From: JAKLIX01 sp964605655 | Lineage (GTDB): Bacteria > Bacteroidota > Bacteroidia > Bacteroidales > CAIXZF01 | Assembly: GCA_964605655.1 (NCBI GenBank) | Contig: CAZSDK010000010.1 | Span: 62,001-126,000 of the forward strand | Length of the DNA: 64,000 bases | Direction of reading: 5' to 3' | Shown: one piece after another, positions 53,157 to 60,067 of the stretch | Numbering within the stretch: position 1 is the first letter of the stretch | Layout: every line of letters begins with the position of its first letter | The notes under the pieces: generated by a model | The model's input: only the letters and a program-made list of their open reading frames with translations | What the model was told of the DNA's origin: nothing | Database searches by the model: none | Position numbers and translations under genes: made by a program

Positions 53157-53402
53157 TTATTGTTGTTCGGTTTCTTCATCAAAGATGTTAATGATCTCAT
53201 CCACAGTCATCTCGGAGTCTGGCAATACAAATTCAGGACAAAAGTGAAGCTGGCTGTGTACCAGGTAGCGTTTGCATGTTGTCCAATGCTCATTGCTGGA
53301 TTTGCAATACATAGCTTGGTAATCCAGTTTTATTTCATCAGGAATATGCCGGGTAGAGGGATGGACCAGCTGGCAGTTTGGGAGATTTGGACAAGGATTC
53401 AT
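53157..53402 (-). CDS. 81-residue cysteine-rich protein with YC-x9-C-x-RY signature
   Basis: An 81-residue soluble protein with Cys4, Cys10, Cys33, Cys43 and Cys55. The pattern C-(x22)-YC-(x9)-C-K-RY resembles a short motif I know only from uncharacterised bacterial regulatory and redox proteins, where it is thought to bind an Fe-S cluster or metal. No catalytic function is recognised. It lies 12 bases before dsrC and 42 bases after the large desulfurase-like gene, so a role as metal or sulfur relay is plausible but unproven. The C-terminal ~20 residues are acidic. Confidence 0.75.
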   Translation of the reverse strand: MNPCPNLPNCQLVHPSTRHIPDEIKLDYQAMYCKSSNEHWTTCKRYLVHSQLHFCPEFVLPDSEMTVDEIINIFDEETEQQ

Positions 53403-53444
53403 CAGGTAGGGGCTTTATTAGAGTAAAGGTAAGTCAGGAGGCAG

Positions 53445-54920
53445 TTACATTTTTACCTGTAACAAGGATTGGGTCATTTTCAGTCCTTCCTCATCACGGG
53501 GGTGGTTGAATTCATTGGTTTGTTTGTTGTAAGTATAGGTTTCACCCCACCTCCGGTGGTTCTTCTGAATCTCCGTCAAGGCATGTATAATATAGCTCAT
53601 CTCCTGGGAGGTGGTCGTCGGGTGTACAGATATTCTTATCCAGCCGGGTTTTTGTGACAGGTCACCCGTATTGATTCTCTCAGTAATTCTCTTTGATTTC
53701 TCATAACTGACATCAAGCAGGTAATGACCATAGGTGCCCGCACAAGCACACCCTCCCCTGGCCTGGATCCCGAATTTATCACTCAACAGCCTTACTGCCA
53801 GGTTATAATGTATATTTTCAATATAGAAAGAGAACACCCCCAGACGTTCTTGAATGTGTTCAGCAAGTATATGAAGGCCGGGAATTTTCCGGAGTTCCCT
53901 GAACATCCAGGCTACCATTTCTTTTTCTCTTTCATGGATCTTATTGAGTTCCATTTTTTCTTTCAGGTCCATGGCGAGGGCTGTTTTCATGGCCTGAAGA
54001 AACCCGGGTGTACCTCCGTCTTCTCTTACTTCGATGTTATCCACGAACTTATATTCGCCCCAGGCATTGGTCCAGTCGACCGTACCCCCGCCGGGCTGGT
54101 CAGGGACTTTACTGTTATATAGGGAGGTGTCAAATACTAAAACTCCGGATGAACCGGGACCTCCCAGGAATTTATGTGGAGAGAAAAAAATGGCATCCAG
54201 TTTTTCCATCGGGTCCCGGGGGTGAATGTCAATGGGATCATAGGGAGCAGAGGCTGCAAAATCAATAAAGGCAACCCCGCCGTATTGGTGCATGAGTTTG
54301 GCCATGCTGTGATAAGGGGTGCGTATTCCGGTAACATTCGAACAGGCAGTGAACGAACCGATCTTCCTTTTTCTGTCCTTGTATTTCTTTAATGCATCTT
54401 CTAGGTGGTTCAGGTCTATTTCCAGGTGAGGTCCGGGTTCCACGATCACCACATCAGCAAGGGTCTCATACCAGGAAGTGTGATTGGAGTGATGTTCCAT
54501 GTGGGTGAGGAAGACGACAGGTCTTTCTTCCAGGCCGTTGCAGGGTGGTTCCGGTAACGGACAGAAGTTCTTCAGGCCCAGGATCCTTTGGAACTTTACG
54601 ATGGCAGCCGTCATACCAAACCCTGTGGTGATAATGGCATCCTTTTCACCGGCATGGACATACGCCTTGATCTTTTGTTGGGCAAGATGGTACGTCCTGG
54701 TCATTAACCTGCCGGTCTCACTGTTTTCAGTATGTGTGTTACCCACCCAGGGACCGATGAGGTGAGAAAGGGTGTGTTCAATTGGTGCAAACAAACGGCC
54801 GCTTCCGATCCAGTCAGCATAAACCAGCCTTTGTTCTCCGAAAGGACTGGTGAAAACCTGGTCAACACCAATGATCTTCTCCCGGAAGGGCTGGAAATGA
54901 TTTTCTGTGGAGCTCATCAT
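53445..54920 (-). CDS. Large cysteine-desulfurase-like class V PLP enzyme
   Basis: A 491-residue fold-type I PLP enzyme, about 90-100 residues longer than SufS or NifS. PLP Lys is in FFSPHKFLGGPGSSGVL and the PLP-phosphate site in THMEHHSNHTSWYE. A Cys pair in ARGGCACAGTYG takes the position of the sulfur-accepting Cys. The extra length is an N-terminal ~45 residues and a helical C-terminal ~60 residues. Members of this group are annotated as class V aminotransferases with unknown substrate. ATG 54920 overlaps the stop of the 82-residue ORF (ATGA); ATG 54917 and TTG 54932 are alternatives. Desulfurase activity is likely from the Cys but not certain. Confidence 0.85.
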   Translation of the reverse strand: MMSSTENHFQPFREKIIGVDQVFTSPFGEQRLVYADWIGSGRLFAPIEHTLSHLIGPWVGNTHTENSETGRLMTRTYHLAQQKIKAYVHAGEKDAIITTGFGMTAAIVKFQRILGLKNFCPLPEPPCNGLEERPVVFLTHMEHHSNHTSWYETLADVVIVEPGPHLEIDLNHLEDALKKYKDRKRKIGSFTACSNVTGIRTPYHSMAKLMHQYGGVAFIDFAASAPYDPIDIHPRDPMEKLDAIFFSPHKFLGGPGSSGVLVFDTSLYNSKVPDQPGGGTVDWTNAWGEYKFVDNIEVREDGGTPGFLQAMKTALAMDLKEKMELNKIHEREKEMVAWMFRELRKIPGLHILAEHIQERLGVFSFYIENIHYNLAVRLLSDKFGIQARGGCACAGTYGHYLLDVSYEKSKRITERINTGDLSQKPGWIRISVHPTTTSQEMSYIIHALTEIQKNHRRWGETYTYNKQTNEFNHPRDEEGLKMTQSLLQVKM

Positions 54921-55165
54921 GGTCGACAGCAATAGGGTGAGTCTTTTTCCAATAAGTATTGTGTGTGCTCAATCACAGCATCTGAGAGGAGGGGTCTCCT
55001 GACAGGCAACCCTTCCTTATGTTCTCTGGCTGGAAGGTTGAAGCAGTTTTTTCCTGATTCACCGGCAATCCGGCCTGATTTTATACTGGCTGAGAAGATC
55101 CCGTTGGCCATTTCACATCGTTTGAAAATGGGTAAGCCGACTTCTGTTGGAGAAGCATTCCTCAT
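54917..55165 (-). CDS. 82-residue four-cysteine ORF, first gene of the sulfur operon
   Basis: An 82-residue ORF that I do not recognise. It has Cys17, Cys41 and a vicinal Cys79-Cys80 two residues from the C-terminus. Support for it being real is structural. Its ATG at 55165 lies ~15 bases after the predicted transcription start of a full-consensus promoter, and its stop overlaps the start of the desulfurase-like gene in an ATGA junction, as expected for translational coupling. The longer form from 55207 starts inside the promoter and is unlikely. No signal peptide or membrane segment is evident. A C-terminal CC could carry sulfur or bind metal, which is speculation. Confidence 0.55.
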   Translation of the reverse strand: MRNASPTEVGLPIFKRCEMANGIFSASIKSGRIAGESGKNCFNLPAREHKEGLPVRRPLLSDAVIEHTQYLLEKDSPYCCRP

Positions 55166-55185
55166 GGCAGTATTGAAAATTTTTG

Positions 55186-55218
55186 CAAAGATACTAACTT
55201 CCGGCAATTCTGTTCAAA
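55186..55218 (-). promoter_or_regulatory. Full-consensus promoter of the dsrC operon
   Basis: On the minus strand TTTG (55218-55215), 21 bases, then TATCTTTG (55193-55186) match the Bacteroidota promoter exactly. Predicted start of transcription is near 55179, just before the ATG of the 82-residue ORF. Confidence 0.75.
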
Positions 55219-55278
55219 AATAGACAGATCCGGCTCGCCGGGGACCTGTTTCTGCGTGATTTAGGTTTAACAAAATGG

Positions 55279-55290
55279 TGATCTATATCA
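55279..55290. promoter_or_regulatory. Fnr/Crp-type palindrome between divergent promoters
   Basis: TGAT-CTAT-ATCA is a perfect inverted repeat with the core of the FNR box (TTGAT-N4-ATCAA). It lies 61 bases upstream of the dsrC-operon -33 box and just before the -7 element of the broken Crp/Fnr gene. It could be the operator of that regulator or of an intact homologue elsewhere. Confidence 0.45.
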
Positions 55291-55305
55291 TAATTTATTT
55301 ATGAT

Positions 55306-55313
55306 TACCTTTG
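55306..55313 (+). promoter_or_regulatory. -7 element of the Crp/Fnr remnant
   Basis: TACCTTTG matches TANNTTTG and lies 32 bases before the ATG at 55345, so the promoter of the damaged regulator is still recognisable. Confidence 0.45.
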
Positions 55314-55344
55314 AATCCTTAGGGTCTCCTTATTAATAAAAGCT

Positions 55345-55851
55345 ATGTGAACGATCGTTGATGATTTGAAGCCTGATTGTCATGATTGCCAGGATATTTC
55401 ATGTGCAGCAGCGCTTTTACAATATGATGAACTCGAGGAAGTTAACGGAAATAGCCAACTAATCTTCATGAAAAAAGGTGAGGTGATCCTCCACGAAGGA
55501 TCTCTTACCTCTCAAATAGCCTACCTGAAGTCGGGACTCGTCAAGGAGTATGTCAGAAGGCTCGACTGAGGACAGCAAATTCTTCAGATCATCAGGAGCA
55601 GATCTTACCTTGGACTGAGTTCATTATTTGGTGAAAGGATCAAACATTTCTCCTATGCCACACTGTGTGATTGCAGTATCTGTTATATTGACATCAACAC
55701 TTTCAATCAGTTGATCAGAAGAAACGCTGAGTTTGCTCAAAAAACCCTGATTTGCTGAGACAGATTAGCATGAAAGGCTGAGCAGATAAATCTTTCCCGC
55801 TTGATCAGGAAAGTACTCAAAAAAAGAGTAAGACCAGGTGCCAGTGAATAA
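55345..55851 (+). pseudogene. Crp/Fnr-family regulator remnant with four in-frame TGA codons
   Basis: One frame from ATG 55345 to TAA 55849-55851 reads as a Crp/Fnr regulator of the Bacteroidota type: DDLKPDCHDCQDISCAAALL, GEVILHEGSLTSQIAYLKSGLVKEYV, then IIRSRSYLGLSSLFGERIKHFSYATLCD. It is interrupted by TGA at codon 2 (55348), 55567, 55756 and 55771, without any frameshift. Several positions fit an original Arg CGA (for example C-[R]-D). The C-terminal helix-turn-helix is missing; the frame ends one base before the stop of the convergent aminotransferase. TGA is a normal stop elsewhere in the window, so this is most simply a decayed gene. It would have controlled the divergent sulfur operon. 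Confidence 0.8.
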
Positions 55852-57174
55852 CTACTGGTTTACCGGATGATGTTCATGGAACTTTTTCAGCCTGACTTCC
55901 AGGTCAGGAAACTGATCTCTCTGGACCAGGGAAACACAGGCTCTCAGCCCTTCCGACCGGGAGCTGCCGGTAATGGTCAGTGAGATGGCACTGATACCAT
56001 AGTAAAGAAACTCCTCGATCAGTTTTTCTCCGGTGAAACCAGGGTAGGAGATCGTGAAATAGAACCCGTCGGCAATAGGTACGCCGTCATCCTTGTCGTA
56101 AACGATGTTAAATCCGTTCTCAAGGAAAAGCTTTTTCATGATTTTCGCCTTCTCCCCATATTCCTTCACTTCATCAATAAAATTGAAGGAGCCGTCATTG
56201 GCAGCTTTGAGCATGGCTGCCATGGCATATTGAGCGGAGTGGGCCGTCCCTGCACTTAAGGCATAAATGGTCCCGAAAATCATGGCTCTGCCAAATTGGT
56301 TTACCGTGTAGAAATCCAACAGATCGTCCGACATCTCTTTGAAAAGTTGGTCGGAGATCACCATCAGGCCCATCCGCTGTCCTGCATAGCTGAAGACTTT
56401 ACTGCTGGAGATCATGAGTATATAATGGTCGTAATAGTTGGCCACGCTGGGCTGGTAAGGCGGCTGGCCCGGATGGCTGTAGTCTTTTCTGAAATCCATC
56501 GCAAAATAGGCCAGGTCTTCCATCACGATAACCCCGTATTTTCTTGCCATGTCGGCGATGATCTGAAGCTCTTTGTCCGTAAAGCAGATCCAGGAAGGAT
56601 TGTTGGGATTTGAGTAGAAGATGGAAGAAATATGTCCCTTCTGGAGGTAGGATTCCAGCTTGTCTTTCAGCTTGTCACCCCGGTAATCATAAACATCAAA
56701 ACTCTCGTATTTCAGTCCGAGTATCTTATGCTGCTGATAATGTACGGGGAACCCAGGGTTCAGGAACAAGGTGGTGTCTTTCCCTTTGTGAAAACGGTTG
56801 ACGGTGAGAAAGGAAGCAAAGGATCCCTGCATGCTTCCCACGGTCGGGATTACGCTGACAGGATCGGCATCGATGTTCATGAAGAGTTTCAGGAACCGGG
56901 CCCCTTCATTTTTCAACTCAGGGATTCCGTCAATATCCGGATAGTTATTGGCAACCCCTTTCTGAAGGGCTTCAATCTCAGCGGCCACACCAATTTTTGC
57001 TGCGGGAAGGCCCGGGATCCCCATTTCCATTCTCACAAATCTCTCACCGGTCTCCCTTTCAATATTATCGATCAGTCTTCTGATCTCTCTGATGGAGGCC
57101 CTGCCGACATTGGCCAGTTTGCTTTCCTCAATATGTCGCCGTACTACTTCGTAATTAATGGGTGTTTCTTTCAT
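55852..57174 (-). CDS. Class I/II pyridoxal-phosphate aminotransferase
   Basis: A 440-residue fold-type I aminotransferase. YSNPNNPSWICFTDKEL is the conserved N-P region, VMEDLAYFAMDFRK holds the Asp-x-x-Tyr of the PLP site, and MISSSKVFSYAGQRMG contains the Schiff-base Lys (SSKxFS). RACVSLVQ near the end has the substrate-carboxylate Arg position. Annotated relatives are general amino-acid aminotransferases; the substrate is not known. It has its own full-consensus promoter and stands alone, convergent with the Crp/Fnr remnant. Confidence 0.9.
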   Translation of the reverse strand: MKETPINYEVVRRHIEESKLANVGRASIREIRRLIDNIERETGERFVRMEMGIPGLPAAKIGVAAEIEALQKGVANNYPDIDGIPELKNEGARFLKLFMNIDADPVSVIPTVGSMQGSFASFLTVNRFHKGKDTTLFLNPGFPVHYQQHKILGLKYESFDVYDYRGDKLKDKLESYLQKGHISSIFYSNPNNPSWICFTDKELQIIADMARKYGVIVMEDLAYFAMDFRKDYSHPGQPPYQPSVANYYDHYILMISSSKVFSYAGQRMGLMVISDQLFKEMSDDLLDFYTVNQFGRAMIFGTIYALSAGTAHSAQYAMAAMLKAANDGSFNFIDEVKEYGEKAKIMKKLFLENGFNIVYDKDDGVPIADGFYFTISYPGFTGEKLIEEFLYYGISAISLTITGSSRSEGLRACVSLVQRDQFPDLEVRLKKFHEHHPVNQ

Positions 57175-57239
57175 GATAATTCACTATTCCGTTTATAAAC
57201 AATAACTTATTCAGGATTTCGCAGGTCTTGTTCACACGT

Positions 57240-57270
57240 CAAACCTACATCATTTTTTGGAAAAAACAAA
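57240..57270 (-). promoter_or_regulatory. Full-consensus promoter of the aminotransferase gene
   Basis: On the minus strand TTTG (57270-57267), 19 bases, then TAGGTTTG (57247-57240). Predicted leader is about 60 bases. Confidence 0.65.
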
Positions 57271-57337
57271 GAGCATCACTCCTAATTTACTGGTATTTTG
57301 AGTAACACTGCTCATTCATTTTAGGTGACTTGGTGGC

Positions 57338-57958
57338 TCAGGACGATGCAGGAATGGGTTTAATGCCGACATAGCGCAGGACCTCTGCCTTCCCTTTGTG
57401 GAAATCACCTTCCTGGAGAAGGGTCTGTCTTTCTTCGAGGATCAGGGTGGTGAGGTCTTTAAAATCGTCTTGAATATAGGAGGCATCGAAGAGCATTTCG
57501 GGGTCTTTGGGCCCTCCTGACTGAAAGTTCATCTGCCGTTTATGGAATCCTTCAAGGACTAACAGTCCTCCTGGTTTCAAGTATTGGAGAAGGTTCCGGT
57601 GGATCACGGGTCTGATCGACGCCGGGAAGTGGGCCCACAACAGGGCAATCATGTCATAGGATTCTTTTTTATCAGTGAAATAAAGGGCATCGCAAAGGTC
57701 ATACCGGAAACTGAATCCCGATTCAGAAGCAAGCTTCAGGGCTTTGTTCCTGCCCACTTCGCTTTGGTCGAAAGCGACCACTTCCCAGCCTTTTGCAAGG
57801 GCGTAAACCGCATGGCGTCCTTCCCCCTCACAAGGCAGAAGCAGTCTTCCGGGCTGGCAGGTATCGAGGATCTCTTTGAAAAACTCGTTGGGCCGGGTGC
57901 CATAAATATAGTTTTCAACATTGTATCTGTTGTCCCAGTGTTCATTCATTGATGTCAA
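57338..57958 (-). CDS. SAM-dependent methyltransferase (TehB-like)
   Basis: A 206-residue class I methyltransferase. LLPCEGEGRHAVYALAKGWEVVAFDQS is motif I with the acidic residue at the end of strand 2, and DMIALLWAHFP and LKPGGLLVLEGFHK are motifs II and III. The N-terminal WDNRYNVENYIYGTRPNEF matches the TehB/thiopurine-type group. The methyl acceptor is unknown. It overlaps the PhzF-like gene by 17 bases, so they are cotranscribed. Confidence 0.88.
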   Translation of the reverse strand: MTSMNEHWDNRYNVENYIYGTRPNEFFKEILDTCQPGRLLLPCEGEGRHAVYALAKGWEVVAFDQSEVGRNKALKLASESGFSFRYDLCDALYFTDKKESYDMIALLWAHFPASIRPVIHRNLLQYLKPGGLLVLEGFHKRQMNFQSGGPKDPEMLFDASYIQDDFKDLTTLILEERQTLLQEGDFHKGKAEVLRYVGIKPIPASS

Positions 57959-58730
57959 TATTACCTGTCAGATAGGTCACGCAGTGGCCACCGATAAGCA
58001 CTCGTGATCCGAGAAACTCACAGTCAAGAAGGCCTTTTCTGGAAGACAACTGTATGGCTTTCATTTTCGTTTTCCCCAGTCTCTGACTCCAATAAGGTAT
58101 GAGGGTGGTATGCGCCGATCCGGTCACCGGGTCTTCATCGATGCCGGCCCCGTATGCAAAGAACCGGGAAACAAAGTCCACTTCATCACCGGGAGCCGTC
58201 ACCATAATTCCTCTGAAAGGCAGATGCCTGAGCTTCCCGTGATCGGGTTTCATGGTCTCTATCTGATTCTGGGAATCATAAATAAGCATGTAATCGGTTT
58301 TCCCTTTGTACCAGTAGGTCGGAGCAACCCCCAGTCCTTCGGTCAGGATTTCAATGGCAGGAGCTGTCTCGACAGGGTCGGCCGGGAAGTCAAGGATGAG
58401 CCTGTCGTCTTTCTTTGTTACCCTGAGTTCTCCGCTCCCGGATTGAAAAATGAGGGTGTCCTCATGATACCCCAGATGATGAAACAGCACATGAGAAGAT
58501 GCCAGGGTGGCATGACCGCATAAGGCAACTTCAACAGCGGGCGTGAACCACCGGATATGATAGTGTGAGCCCTCTTTAACAAAGAAAGCCGTTTCCGAAA
58601 GGTTGTTCTCCTTCGCGATCTGTTGCATGGTCTGTTCAGGGATCCAGTGTGGCAAGGGGCATACCGCTGCAGGGTTCCCGCCAAACAAGGTCTCAGTGAA
58701 GGCATCGACCTGGTACATGGGCAATTTCAT
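57942..58730 (-). CDS. PhzF family isomerase-like protein
   Basis: A 262-residue protein of the PhzF/diaminopimelate-epimerase fold. VDAFTETLFGGNPAAVCPL opens the first domain, ENNLSETAFFV holds the catalytic Glu, FTPAVEVALCGHATLASSHVL the conserved GHAT segment, and GIDEDPVTGSAHTTL the second-domain signature. Most bacterial members outside phenazine clusters have no assigned substrate. The second domain, with EDPVTGSAHT, is intact. It is first of a two-gene unit with the methyltransferase. Confidence 0.93.
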   Translation of the reverse strand: MKLPMYQVDAFTETLFGGNPAAVCPLPHWIPEQTMQQIAKENNLSETAFFVKEGSHYHIRWFTPAVEVALCGHATLASSHVLFHHLGYHEDTLIFQSGSGELRVTKKDDRLILDFPADPVETAPAIEILTEGLGVAPTYWYKGKTDYMLIYDSQNQIETMKPDHGKLRHLPFRGIMVTAPGDEVDFVSRFFAYGAGIDEDPVTGSAHTTLIPYWSQRLGKTKMKAIQLSSRKGLLDCEFLGSRVLIGGHCVTYLTGNIDINE

Positions 58731-58753
58731 GAGTGCAAGTGTTGTGTTACAAA

Positions 58754-60067
58754 TTAATGATTCGTGGGTCCAAGTCCGCCTGTGAGCAGGAGTAATTCCA
58801 CTTCGTAAGAATGGGTCTCATAGCGGGCTTCTATTAGCCTGGCCTCGGCTTCAATGAATTTTTGCTGGGTCAGGCGGAGGTCAATATCGCTGATGCCGCC
58901 CAGCTTGTAGTTTTCCGTCGCCACTTTGAGGTTCTGACTAGCGACCTCACGGTTCTGTTCCTCCAGCTGAAGTAAGGTGGCAGATGCATCATAAGAACGG
59001 TAAGTCTTGACCAGGGCCGATTTTAGCTGAAGTTCCAGTTGTTTGGTCTCTGTCACTGCGATATCTGCCTGTATCGTGGCATTTCTTTTTTCCTGCCTCT
59101 GGCTGAAACCGTCGAAAAGCTTCATCGTGGCGGTCAGTCCGTAGGTCGGGCCATAGTTCCTGTTGTAATTGAGGATACCGATCTCATATTCAGACCTGTT
59201 AAAGCTGTATCCGCCGGTGAAGTTCAGGGTGGGAAGATCCCCTCTGAAGGCAGCCTTTTTCTCCAGTCGTGTCACTTCCTGGTTGGCCAGGGCTACCTGC
59301 AGCTGAGGGTTCTGCTTTTTCATCCTTTCCGTCAGGTCGTCCAGGGTGTAGGCCAGGGGAGGGGACATCAATGGCTTGAGTTCGAAAGGAGTGGAGGGGT
59401 CCATGCCCAGGAGTACCAGGAAATCTGATTTCAGGTTGTCCAGAAGCACTGTCTGGAGCAGGAGCCTGGAACTATCCGCATTTCGGTCGACCTGGCTTTG
59501 TAAGAGGTTCAGCTCTGATCCTGAGCCCAGATCAAGCTTGTTCCTGGTGAGGGTGAGCCTCTGGTCCGATAAAACGATGGCCTGGCGGAGCACTTCCAGG
59601 TATTGCTGCTGTTTCATCAGCTCATTATAAGCCAGAATGACATCAGCCATATTGTTTTCGATGCTGATCCGGTATTGCAGTTCCCCGATTTTTTGTAAAA
59701 CTTCGAGACGGTCTTTGTTGATGAACATCCTGAATCCGTCGAACAGGGTCCAGTTTAATCCTATCTTACCGCTGAATGTGTTGGAGTTGGCATTGTTGCC
59801 TTCTTTTTCCACCCCGCTGAAGAACTTTTGAAAAGTATTGCTTGAGGTGTAGGTTTGTGAGGCATCCAGGGTGACTTCCGGTAAAAAACCGGCATTACCC
59901 AGGGTGTTGTTGTTGTTGGCCACTTCCGATTCCATCTTTGCCAGCCGGATCCCGTAATTATTTTCAAGAGCGATGGCCAGGGCTTTCTCCAGGCTGAGGG
60001 TGTCCTGGCAGAAACCTGCCACCGGGAGCAGGAGAAAGAGCAGAATGCCTCTTAACTTATTCTTCAT
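58754..60067 (-). CDS. TolC family outer-membrane efflux protein
   Basis: A 437-residue exported protein. A signal peptide (~1-20) is followed by two TolC repeats rich in long helices, each with the LxxAxxxAxxNN-type start (LEKALAIALENNYGIRLAKME) and LNLLQSQVDRNADSSRLLLQ. LGGISDIDLRLTQQKFIEAEARL near the C-terminus is the conserved final helix. It forms the outer-membrane channel of the efflux pump encoded directly upstream, with its start overlapping the RND stop by 11 bases. Substrate is unknown. Confidence 0.93.
   Translation of the reverse strand: MKNKLRGILLFLLLPVAGFCQDTLSLEKALAIALENNYGIRLAKMESEVANNNNTLGNAGFLPEVTLDASQTYTSSNTFQKFFSGVEKEGNNANSNTFSGKIGLNWTLFDGFRMFINKDRLEVLQKIGELQYRISIENNMADVILAYNELMKQQQYLEVLRQAIVLSDQRLTLTRNKLDLGSGSELNLLQSQVDRNADSSRLLLQTVLLDNLKSDFLVLLGMDPSTPFELKPLMSPPLAYTLDDLTERMKKQNPQLQVALANQEVTRLEKKAAFRGDLPTLNFTGGYSFNRSEYEIGILNYNRNYGPTYGLTATMKLFDGFSQRQEKRNATIQADIAVTETKQLELQLKSALVKTYRSYDASATLLQLEEQNREVASQNLKVATENYKLGGISDIDLRLTQQKFIEAEARLIEARYETHSYEVELLLLTGGLGPTNH

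Noticed and set aside
49692..55165. Full dissimilatory sulfite reduction locus
   Set aside because: dsrAB, dsrD, dsrN, dsrJOP and apr/sat genes are not seen; only DsrC and DsrMK-like parts are present.
55166..55207. Longer start (55207) of the 82-residue ORF
   Set aside because: It lies upstream of the predicted transcription start and overlaps the -7 element.
55345..55851. Selenocysteine or alternative genetic code explaining the four TGA codons
   Set aside because: TGA ends many intact genes here (for example murB, rlmD, korC neighbours), and one TGA is codon 2; the missing helix-turn-helix also favours a pseudogene.
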